This document shows, in pieces, positions 1 to 5,966 of a stretch of DNA of 8,171 nucleotides. The stretch is taken from NCBI GenBank assembly GCA_002299785.1, contig DBNL01000014.1, positions 1-8,171 on the forward strand, in the 5' to 3' direction. The position numbers were made by a program, and so were the translations under genes. The notes under the pieces were generated by a model, which had not been told where the DNA came from, ran no database searches, and saw only the letters and a list, made by a program, of their open reading frames with translations. How positions within the stretch are numbered: the first letter of the stretch is position 1; each line of letters begins with the position of its first letter. This DNA comes from Verrucomicrobia bacterium UBA673 (GTDB lineage Bacteria > Verrucomicrobiota > Verrucomicrobiia > Limisphaerales > UBA1096).

Positions 1-40
1 TGAGACATTCTCAGGCCCGAATGATAACGGCAGACAAAAA

Positions 41-958
41 ATGATCCGGCTCGCGCTCATTGGCCAAGCAAAAGCGGCTAAATCGTACGGAGCCATTCGA
101 ACGCGATTACACCGAGCGGCTTGGGCTTCTTTTGTACCGTTGACCACCTCCGATGGACAAGCCGGCCAGGCGCTTGGCCAAGTGACGACTGCTCCATCAA
201 CGGAAGTGCTTTTCACTGAACAAGCCAACGACTTTGATGCTGTCGTCATTGACGCCGACCCCGGCCAAACAGAAGTCTTGGCCAAGGCCGCCGCCGCTGG
301 AAAACCGGCACTCGCCGGCCCATTGCTCGCCGATATCGCTGCGCTTAGCCAAGCATACACCATGCTCATGCCGGCTCACACTTGGCGGTTTTTGCCATCT
401 ATCCAGACGGTAAAGCGTAGCCTCGATGCCGGAAAACTCGGCGCTCCTGGACTGCTCCGCATTCATCGCTGGCTGCCCCCCAAGGCAACACCCGAGTCGC
501 TCACCGAGCGCATCCTGCCGGACGCCGACCTGGCCTGCTGGATGTTCGGCGGCGCTCCGGAAAAAGTCTGGACGCTGCAAACACCAAGTAACCCGAACTA
601 CATACAGTTCCACCTCGGGTTCGCTAACGGCGGCATGGCGATGATCGACATTGCCTGTTCACTCCCTGCAGGCGGTGACTACTTCTCTCTGTCGATAATC
701 GGTGGCACCGGAGCGGCTTACGCTGACGATCATCACAACATGAACCTGCTATTTGCCGGTGACCAGCCGAATGCACTGCGCACCAGCCAAGGCCGCAGCG
801 ATCTCGCCGGGCAATTGCAGGAATTCGTCGATGCCATCCACGAACAACGCCAGGCCACCGTGACCCTCAAAGACACCATGCGCGCCATCGCGGTGACTAA
901 ACAAATCATCAAGTCAGCAAGCTCAAACCATGTTATCCAACAAAAGGAGGACAACTGA
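41..958 (+). CDS. Degenerate Gfo/Idh/MocA-family oxidoreductase-like protein
   Basis: This 305-residue protein has the overall layout of the Gfo/Idh/MocA family. An N-terminal strand (MIRLALIG) begins a Rossmann-like domain. A segment at residues 65-94 aligns with the family's 'DAVVI...A..AGK...EKP' region. A helix near 113-137 (RFLPSIQTVKRSLDAGKLG) is typical of the family, and the C-terminal domain ends in the usual 'EFVDAI...' helices. The key motifs are eroded: GxGxxG is replaced by GQAKAAKSYG, and the EKP lysine motif is AGP (92-94). It may not bind NAD(P) or catalyse normally; a regulatory or structural partner of the next gene is one inference. The start is placed where the Rossmann strand begins. 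The frame is open to the window edge, so a longer N-terminus cannot be excluded. No clear Shine-Dalgarno precedes it. An upstream frame ends at TGA 42-44, which would give an ATGA overlap. Family membership is fairly sure; function is unknown. Confidence 0.75.
   Translation: MIRLALIGQAKAAKSYGAIRTRLHRAAWASFVPLTTSDGQAGQALGQVTTAPSTEVLFTEQANDFDAVVIDADPGQTEVLAKAAAAGKPALAGPLLADIAALSQAYTMLMPAHTWRFLPSIQTVKRSLDAGKLGAPGLLRIHRWLPPKATPESLTERILPDADLACWMFGGAPEKVWTLQTPSNPNYIQFHLGFANGGMAMIDIACSLPAGGDYFSLSIIGGTGAAYADDHHNMNLLFAGDQPNALRTSQGRSDLAGQLQEFVDAIHEQRQATVTLKDTMRAIAVTKQIIKSASSNHVIQQKEDN
59..286. repeat. Iterated palindrome TTGGCCAA, cluster 1 (three copies)
   Basis: Perfect CTTGGCCAAG decamers lie at 173-182 and 277-286, and a TTGGCCAA octamer at 60-67. 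A one-mismatch copy (CTTAGCCAAG) follows at 344-353. All are inside the first gene, read as Ile/Leu-Gly-Gln at 60 and 173 but as Leu-Ala-Lys at 277. Confidence 0.8.
944..950 (+). promoter_or_regulatory. Strong Shine-Dalgarno for the second oxidoreductase gene
   Basis: AAGGAGG lies inside the last codons of the upstream gene, 11 nt before the ATG at 962. It supports that start and a co-transcribed pair. Confidence 0.75.
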
Positions 959-961
959 CCT

Positions 962-2071
962 ATGGCTGATTTGCATAAAAAATTCCGAGTCGCCGTGTTA
1001 AGCGTGGTAAAGCACGACTACCTACCACGTGCCGTCGCCGCCCATCCCCGATTTGAATTGGTCGTCGTCACCGACGACGCCGCCCATCCAAATTGGGTGC
1101 ACGAACGCAACCAGCGGTTCGCCGACGAGTTCGGTATCTCCTATTTGCGCGACATCGCCAAGGCAATCGCTGAATACGAACTGGACATGGCCGTGGTCAG
1201 TTCCGAGGCCGAGCGGCATTGCGACCTAGCCGTCCGCGCCGCCGACGCCGGGCTGCACGTCATTGCCGACAAGCCGATGTCCACCTGCCTCTCCGAATGC
1301 GATCTCCTGGTCGAGGCCGTTAATCGAAACAATGTGAAATTTCTGTTGTGGAATCGCAATTTCTTACCTGCTGTCATCCAGGCCAAAGAGGCTATTCAGT
1401 CGGGAGCGATCGGTGAACTGCACGCTATTCATGTTGACTTTTATTTTTCAAAAGACGCTGGCCCGCCCAAAGGTACCCGCCAGCTTGGCGACTTGCCGAT
1501 CAACTGGCTCGATCGACAACTCGAGGCGCACGCCGATGGCTCCGACGGAGGCGTTGGCATCGAGGCGATGGGTGAGTTGCAGATCGAAGGCATCTATCCG
1601 CTCGGCTACATCCGCATGCTCACCAACGCGAATGTGCGACAGGTGTTCGCCCGCACTGCGACACATTTCCATCAGGTCAATGTCGATAACCACGTGGATG
1701 ACCTCGCCTCGGTCTCGCTGGAACTTGACAATAGCATCGTCGGTTCGCTTTGCATCGGTCGCATCGGTTCGGCGAGCCACCCGGACATAGGCGAAATCAA
1801 GATTCACGCCATCGGCTCGAAAGGCGGGATTGTCATCACCGAGGCCAGGCCGGAGGTGAGCATCCATTACCGCGACCAGCCGCCGCTGGAGTTCAAAAAC
1901 GAGCGCATCGCCAACGAGAATGACTTCCTACTGATGGACGACTTCGCCCGCGCACTCGACACCGGCTGCGAACCGATCCTCAATGCCAGAGGCGGGCGCG
2001 ACATTGCCTCCACCGTTTTCGCTGCTGTCGAATCCGGCAAAACCGGCCAACCGGTGGAGGTGACCCAATAA
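962..2071 (+). CDS. Gfo/Idh/MocA family oxidoreductase
   Basis: This 369-residue protein is predicted to be an NAD(P)-dependent dehydrogenase acting on a sugar, inositol or sugar-acid-like substrate in the cytoplasm. The N-terminal Rossmann domain starts at about residue 8. It has an 'AVLSVVKHDY' turn in place of the classical glycine-rich GxGxxG, a variant I recall from a subgroup of this family. An acidic TDDA motif follows the second strand at 37-40. DKP at 103-105 matches the (E/D)KP signature carrying the cofactor/substrate lysine, and the R-N-F region near 131-135 also fits. The second half is the alpha/beta substrate domain, with a Gly-rich segment at about 195-203 (DGGVGIEAMG). The canonical His of the GxxxDxxxH motif is not obvious. 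The start is fixed by a strong Shine-Dalgarno and a 3-nt gap from the preceding paralogue. Substrate is unknown; the family call is solid. Confidence 0.88.
   Translation: MADLHKKFRVAVLSVVKHDYLPRAVAAHPRFELVVVTDDAAHPNWVHERNQRFADEFGISYLRDIAKAIAEYELDMAVVSSEAERHCDLAVRAADAGLHVIADKPMSTCLSECDLLVEAVNRNNVKFLLWNRNFLPAVIQAKEAIQSGAIGELHAIHVDFYFSKDAGPPKGTRQLGDLPINWLDRQLEAHADGSDGGVGIEAMGELQIEGIYPLGYIRMLTNANVRQVFARTATHFHQVNVDNHVDDLASVSLELDNSIVGSLCIGRIGSASHPDIGEIKIHAIGSKGGIVITEARPEVSIHYRDQPPLEFKNERIANENDFLLMDDFARALDTGCEPILNARGGRDIASTVFAAVESGKTGQPVEVTQ
2056..2063 (+). promoter_or_regulatory. Strong Shine-Dalgarno for the aldolase gene
   Basis: GGAGGTGA lies within the end of the upstream oxidoreductase gene, 9 nt before the ATG at 2073. 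The preceding stop (2069-2071) is 1 nt from that ATG, which suggests translational coupling. Confidence 0.8.
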
Positions 2072-2072
2072 A

Positions 2073-2885
2073 ATGACATCCGTTGAATTAAAAAAATCGC
2101 TGCATAATGGCGGACCGGTTTTCGGGACACTGATCGTTTCACCCTCCCCGTTCTGGCCGAAAGTGCTTGGCGACTGCGGACTTGATTTTGTTTTCATCGA
2201 CACCGAGCACATTGCGCTGGACCGTAGCCAGGTTTCGTGGATGTGCCGCACCTATGCTGGGATGGGGTTGCCGCCGCTGGTGCGTACCGTCTCCCCTTCA
2301 CCATACGATGCGACAATGCTGCTCGACGACGGCGCAGCGGGAGTCGTCGCACCGTACATCGAGCAGGCTGACCAGGTGCAGCAATTGCGCGGCGCAACCA
2401 AGCTGCGTCCGCTTAAGGGTCAGCGCCTCAAAAACGCCCTCGCCGGCGAACCGCTCCCTGGCGATCTCGCCAACTACGCACAAGGCCTCAACGAAAACAA
2501 CCTGCTCATAGTTAACATCGAGAGCGTGCCGGCCGTCGAAAACCTCGATCGTATTCTCGACGTGCCAGGCATCGACTCGGTGCTAATCGGACCTCACGAC
2601 TTGTCCTGCAACCTTGGCAAGCCGGAGCAATACGATGACCCCACATTTCTCAAAACTGCCGAAATTATTTTTACCAAGGCGCGAGCCAACGGCATCGGCG
2701 CCGGCATTCACGCGTGGGGCGACACCGCCAGCCAGGCGCGCTTCATCAACATGGGTGCCAACCTGCTCATACACAAAGCCGATATCACTTTTTTCAAAAA
2801 TGGTATCCGCGACGAACTGACGGAAATCCGTGAGAAACTTGGTTTGCAGCCAGGCGACACCGCGACCGGCGAAGTGAATATTTGA
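2073..2885 (+). CDS. HpcH/HpaI-family 2-keto-acid aldolase
   Basis: This 270-residue class II (metal-dependent) aldolase-type TIM barrel belongs to the HpcH/HpaI/citrate lyase beta family. Known members cleave 4-hydroxy-2-oxoheptanedioate, 2-keto-3-deoxy-rhamnonate or similar acids to pyruvate (or oxaloacetate) and an aldehyde. Visible signatures are DFVFIDTEH (38-46, holding the catalytic-type His46), the substrate-carboxylate Arg71 in LVRTVSPSPYDA, the barrel loop LDDGAAGVVAPYIE (84-97), metal-ligand candidate Glu150 in VNIESVPA, and GPHDLS (173-178) with the second acidic ligand Asp176. Length and motif order are normal for the family. It is the last gene of the operon with the two Gfo/Idh/MocA proteins. 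That fits oxidation and later retro-aldol cleavage of a sugar acid, but the exact substrate is inference. It converges on pyrH with only 9 nt between stops. Confidence 0.9.
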   Translation: MTSVELKKSLHNGGPVFGTLIVSPSPFWPKVLGDCGLDFVFIDTEHIALDRSQVSWMCRTYAGMGLPPLVRTVSPSPYDATMLLDDGAAGVVAPYIEQADQVQQLRGATKLRPLKGQRLKNALAGEPLPGDLANYAQGLNENNLLIVNIESVPAVENLDRILDVPGIDSVLIGPHDLSCNLGKPEQYDDPTFLKTAEIIFTKARANGIGAGIHAWGDTASQARFINMGANLLIHKADITFFKNGIRDELTEIREKLGLQPGDTATGEVNI

Positions 2886-2894
2886 TCCTAACCA

Positions 2895-3641
2895 TTAGCT
2901 CACCCGCGTGCCGACTTTGCCGCCGAGGATGGTTTTGCGGAAGTTGTGTTTTTTGAAGAGATCGAAGACGATGATAGGCATGCCGTTATCCATGCACAGC
3001 GAGAACGCCGTTGAGTCCATTATCTTGAGCCTTTTCTGCAGCGCGTCGAGGTAGCTGATTGTTGCGAAGCGCTTGGCCTTCGGATTTTTCATCGGGTCGC
3101 TGTCGTAGATGCCGTCGACTTTTGTGGCCTTCAGAATCACCTCTGCGCCGATCTCGTTGGCACGCAGCGCGGCCGCCGTGTCGGTGGAGCAATACGGGTT
3201 GCCCGTGCCACCGCCGAAGATCACCACGCGGCCCTTCTCCAAGTGACGTACAGCTCGGCGACGGATGAACGGCTCGGCGACCTGCGACATGCTGATGGCC
3301 GACTGCACGCGGGTTGGCACGCCCTGTTTCTCGAGCGCGTCCTGCAATGCCATCGAATTAATCACCGTGGCGAGCATACCCATGTAGTCGCCAGTCGCCC
3401 GCTCGATCCCCTTCTCGCTGCCCTGCAGACCCCGAAAAATATTGCCGCCACCGACCACGACACCGATCTGCACGCCCAGTCTCGCCACCTCGCGAACCTG
3501 GGCCGCCACGTCGTGAACGGATTCTGGGCAGATGCCGCCGGTTTTGCCGCCCAACACCTCGCCACTGATCTTGAGCAGCACGCGGCGGAACTTTGGCTTT
3601 TGCCGGTTGGATTTCGCAGTCGTCTTCTTTTTTGCTGGCAT
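2895..3641 (-). CDS. pyrH: UMP kinase (uridylate kinase)
   Basis: PyrH phosphorylates UMP to UDP with ATP in pyrimidine nucleotide synthesis. Bacterial forms are hexameric amino-acid-kinase-fold enzymes, usually activated by GTP and inhibited by UTP. The 248-residue product shows LLKISGEVL (22-30), GGGNIFRG (64-71), GDYMGMLATVINSMALQD (84-101), GTGNPYCSTDTAAALRA (145-161), KVDGIYDSDP (174-183) and STAFSLCMD (210-218). All are diagnostic. The chosen ATG at 3639-3641 leaves a Lys-rich leader of about 17 residues (MPAKKKTTAK...) before the first strand. Two upstream in-frame ATGs (at 3656 and 3713) would add up to 24 residues of non-family sequence and are less likely. No good Shine-Dalgarno is present. 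The gene stands alone, whereas in many bacteria it lies between tsf and frr. The PFFTTDT-type loop reads PYCSTDT here. Confidence 0.96.
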   Translation of the reverse strand: MPAKKKTTAKSNRQKPKFRRVLLKISGEVLGGKTGGICPESVHDVAAQVREVARLGVQIGVVVGGGNIFRGLQGSEKGIERATGDYMGMLATVINSMALQDALEKQGVPTRVQSAISMSQVAEPFIRRRAVRHLEKGRVVIFGGGTGNPYCSTDTAAALRANEIGAEVILKATKVDGIYDSDPMKNPKAKRFATISYLDALQKRLKIMDSTAFSLCMDNGMPIIVFDLFKKHNFRKTILGGKVGTRVS

Positions 3642-3795
3642 GATTTTTATGAGCATCCAGTCGCCAAACAGGGTGCGCCCAAACTGGGTGTTGTGTCTAA
3701 CAGGCCACCCCACCCGGCGTCAATGCGGCGCTCTCTTTTTTGCCCAATGCCCGACTCTGCTCGACTCCCGGTGGCTGCGCCAGTTTAATGCGCGA
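3642..3795. other. Divergent intergenic region between pyrH and tyrA
   Basis: These 154 bp separate the two divergent genes and must carry the start signals of both. On the minus strand a TTGACG-like -35 is followed by a poor -10. I see no convincing -35/-10 pair for tyrA on the plus strand and no strong hairpin. Reading frames crossing it (5' extensions of both genes) look like chance extensions. Confidence 0.6.
3694..3723 (-). promoter_or_regulatory. Candidate sigma70-type promoter for pyrH
   Basis: On the minus strand TTGACG (3718-3723) matches the -35 consensus at five of six bases. It is followed after 18 nt by TAGACA (3694-3699), which matches the -10 at only three of six. This would give a 5' UTR of about 45 nt. 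It is weak and offered as a candidate only. Confidence 0.28.
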
Positions 3796-4671
3796 GTGAC
3801 GTTGGACAAACTCACCATCATCGGAGCCGGCTTACTCGGCGGTTCGATAGGCTTGGCTGCGCGGGCGCGCGGTCTGGCAAGGCGCGTCTCCGCGCTGGTG
3901 CGCCGACCCGAGAGCCTGGCAGAGTGCCAGGCGCTTGGAATCGCCAACGAGGTGACGCTCGACCCCGGCGAGGCGGTCGCCGGTGCCGACTTGGTAGTGC
4001 TGTGCACACCCATTTCCGGCTTGGCTGGCTTGGCCAAGCGCACACTGCCTAATCTCAAGCCAGGTACGGTCGTCACCGACGTCGGTAGCACTAAAAAGCA
4101 ACTCGTCGCCGAGTTGACGCCGCTCTGCGCCGCGGCTGGCGCGCGCTTCGTCGGCAGCCATCCGATGGCCGGCAGTGACCAAACCGGACCAAGCGCCGCA
4201 CGGGCGGACTTGTTCGACGGCACCGTTTGCCTAGTCACGCCTACCAGAGACACCGACGCCGACGCTCTCACCACGGTGAACGATTTCTGGGCCGACCTCG
4301 GCTCACGGCCGGTTGTCATGCCAGCTGACACGCACGACCGGCTCGTCGCCCGCTGCAGCCACCTGCCTCACCTGCTGGCTTCGGCCCTGGCCGTGCGCGT
4401 GCTCGATCCTGCGCACGGCGAACAACAGGCTCAGCTGTGCGCGACCGGTTTTCGCGACATGACACGACTTGCCGCTGGATCGCCGGTGATGTGGCGCGAC
4501 ATCGTCGGCTCAAACCGCGACGACATTCTTGCCGCAATTGACGAGTTCGTCGACGAGATTGGCAAACTGCGCGGGCTGATCGCCAGCGATTCTCCAGAAG
4601 CAATCGAGACCTGGCTTCAACGGGCCAAGGTTGCACGGGACAACTGGAATAATTCCGACGAAACCGACTGA
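3796..4671 (+). CDS. tyrA: Prephenate/arogenate dehydrogenase
   Basis: TyrA performs the NAD(P)-dependent oxidative decarboxylation of prephenate (or arogenate) on the way to tyrosine. From the GTG at 3796 it is 291 residues, the usual stand-alone size. Motifs are GAGLLGGS (10-17, dinucleotide binding), VVLCTP (67-72), DVGSTK (95-100), GSHPMAGS (120-127, with catalytic-type His121), SHLPH (188-192) and GFRDMTRLA (218-226). The second Rossmann strand ends in LVRRPES with no acidic residue. That points to NADP+ rather than NAD+ use, by analogy with cyanobacterial arogenate dehydrogenases. A longer frame open from ATG 3532 would run antisense through pyrH and is rejected. TTG 3802 is an alternative start. 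No Shine-Dalgarno is seen. It is the first gene of the operon, 2 nt from aroA, which fits since both act in aromatic amino acid synthesis. Confidence 0.94.
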   Translation: MTLDKLTIIGAGLLGGSIGLAARARGLARRVSALVRRPESLAECQALGIANEVTLDPGEAVAGADLVVLCTPISGLAGLAKRTLPNLKPGTVVTDVGSTKKQLVAELTPLCAAAGARFVGSHPMAGSDQTGPSAARADLFDGTVCLVTPTRDTDADALTTVNDFWADLGSRPVVMPADTHDRLVARCSHLPHLLASALAVRVLDPAHGEQQAQLCATGFRDMTRLAAGSPVMWRDIVGSNRDDILAAIDEFVDEIGKLRGLIASDSPEAIETWLQRAKVARDNWNNSDETD

Positions 4672-5666
4672 CGATGCCGTTGCCCGACCTCATCGAGATC
4701 GTCCCACTCAGCGCCGCGCCCGAGGTGAAGATCACCGTGCCTGGCTCGAAGAGCATCACAAACCGCGCGCTCATCCTCTCCGCCTTGGCCAAGGGCGATG
4801 TGACGCTTGAGGGCGCGTTATGGAGCGAGGACACGCAAGTGATGGTCGAGGCGTTACGGCGGCTAGGCTACTCGATCGGTGTCCGGCCCGACGCCGGCGA
4901 ACCGGGCAACCGCACCCTCATTGTGACCGGGCTTGGCCAAGCGATCCCCGCTGGCGGCACGGCAGAGCAGCCGCTCGAGTTGTTTGTCGGCAACGCCGGC
5001 ACAGCGGCGCGGTTTCTCACGGCGTTCCTCTGCCTTGGCCAAGGCGTCTATAGGCTAACCGGTGTGCCGCGCATGCACGAGCGACCACAGGCCGCGTTGC
5101 TGCATGCGCTGCGGGAGCTCGGCTACCGCATCGACTCTGAAGACGACAAATTGCCAGTGACGATTCACGGCAGCGGGCCAAGCGCCGGGAGTTGCCGCGT
5201 GGACATCGGGAAGAGTTCACAGTTTGCCTCAGCACTACTGTTGTGCGCTGGGCTTGGTCAATGGAAAATCGGCATCGACGGCGAGAGGGGCGTGGAGTCG
5301 CCGTACGTTGCGATGACTACCGGCTTAATAGGGTCGTTCCCGATCAACGGCGGCAGTTTGCCCATCGAGCCAGACGCCTCAGGCGGCAGTTATTATTGGG
5401 CCGCCGGCCATATTTTGTCGGCAGACGGGGGGAAGCCGATCACCGTTTCGCGCTGGCCAAGCAGCGGCTGGCAGATCGATGCGGAGTTCCCGGCCAAGCT
5501 CCCGCTGCCCGACAGGCTTTCGCGGCGGGATGACTTGGGCGACAGCATTATGACGGCAATCGCCATCTCGCCGTTGGCCAAGCGGCCAGTGCGGTTCACC
5601 GACTTGGGCCGGCTGCGCCTGCAAGAATGCGAGCGTGTCGAGGCACTGCGCACCGGATTGGCCAAA
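4029..5666. repeat. Iterated palindrome TTGGCCAA, cluster 2 (six copies)
   Basis: Perfect CTTGGCCAAG decamers lie at 4029-4038 (tyrA), 4784-4793, 4932-4941 and 5034-5043 (aroA). TTGGCCAA octamers lie at 5574-5581 and 5658-5665 (aroA). Reading frame differs: Leu-Gly-Gln at 4932 and 5034, Leu-Ala-Lys at the other four. I found no copy between 287 and 4028 or after 5666. Confidence 0.8.
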
Positions 5667-5948
5667 TGCGGAGCGGCAGTGGTTGAGATCGGCGACACGC
5701 TGGAAATCTCGCCCAGCGTGTTGCGAGGCGCGACGATCGAGACGCACGAAGATCATCGTATCGCGATGTGCTTTGCGACTCTGGGATTGAAAGTGCCGGG
5801 CATTCGTATCAAGAATCCAGCCTGCGTTAGCAAGACGTTCCCCACATTTTTCCAAAAGCTCGCTGCGCCAACTCCAAGGGGGTTGGGGGCAACGCTGCTG
5901 GACGAACAGGGCATTCCGCTGGAACCGGACCAGTTGGCGGCGGACTGA
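4674..5948 (+). CDS. aroA: 3-phosphoshikimate 1-carboxyvinyltransferase (EPSP synthase)
   Basis: EPSP synthase transfers the enolpyruvyl group of PEP to shikimate-3-phosphate, the sixth shikimate-pathway step and the target of glyphosate. The 424-residue protein carries PGSKSITNRA (23-32, Lys26 and Arg31), GNAGTAARFL (106-115), RMHERP (133-138), SSQFASALLL (181-190), the catalytic Asp290 in GDSIMTA, QECER (317-321, Glu318 and Arg321), HEDHRIAMCFA (358-368) and SKTFP (386-390, Lys387). All expected active-site positions are filled. The residue equivalent to Pro101 of the E. coli enzyme is Phe114, and the GTAARFLT and ECER motifs recall the fungal AROM-type domain. The last 27 or so residues (397-424) look like a non-conserved tail. 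It starts 2 nt after tyrA without an evident Shine-Dalgarno, and carries five copies of the TTGGCCAA palindrome. Confidence 0.96.
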   Translation: MPLPDLIEIVPLSAAPEVKITVPGSKSITNRALILSALAKGDVTLEGALWSEDTQVMVEALRRLGYSIGVRPDAGEPGNRTLIVTGLGQAIPAGGTAEQPLELFVGNAGTAARFLTAFLCLGQGVYRLTGVPRMHERPQAALLHALRELGYRIDSEDDKLPVTIHGSGPSAGSCRVDIGKSSQFASALLLCAGLGQWKIGIDGERGVESPYVAMTTGLIGSFPINGGSLPIEPDASGGSYYWAAGHILSADGGKPITVSRWPSSGWQIDAEFPAKLPLPDRLSRRDDLGDSIMTAIAISPLAKRPVRFTDLGRLRLQECERVEALRTGLAKCGAAVVEIGDTLEISPSVLRGATIETHEDHRIAMCFATLGLKVPGIRIKNPACVSKTFPTFFQKLAAPTPRGLGATLLDEQGIPLEPDQLAAD

Positions 5949-5966
5949 CAGCAACCAAATTTATTC

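Noticed and set aside
3..44. Tail of an upstream plus-strand gene ending at TGA 42-44 (or another ending at TGA 1-3).
   Set aside because: At most 13 codons are visible and neither option can be distinguished. It is noted only as a possible overlap with the first gene.
3671..3691. Small inverted elements around GGGTGCGCCC and CCCAAACTGGG as an operator.
   Set aside because: The arms are only 3-4 bp, with no second copy or known consensus.
3243..3788. A 181-codon plus-strand open frame across pyrH and the intergenic region.
   Set aside because: It lies opposite well-conserved pyrH motifs and has no family resemblance.
3532..3795. In-frame N-terminal extension of tyrA back to an ATG at 3532.
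   Set aside because: It would run antisense through the first 110 bp of pyrH and lacks any family similarity. The Rossmann motif GAGLLGGS sits right after the GTG/TTG starts at 3796/3802.
3720..4331. A 203-codon minus-strand open frame opposite tyrA.
   Set aside because: It is a shadow of tyrA: Arg/Ser/Pro/Ala-rich with no recognisable motif.
59..5666. TTGGCCAA copies as a DNA uptake sequence or CRISPR-like repeat.
   Set aside because: Known uptake sequences are non-palindromic, and there is no regular spacing or spacer structure. A HIP-like iterated palindrome fits better.
5379..5954. A 191-codon minus-strand open frame opposite aroA.
   Set aside because: It is antisense to conserved aroA active-site coding and has low-complexity shadow composition.
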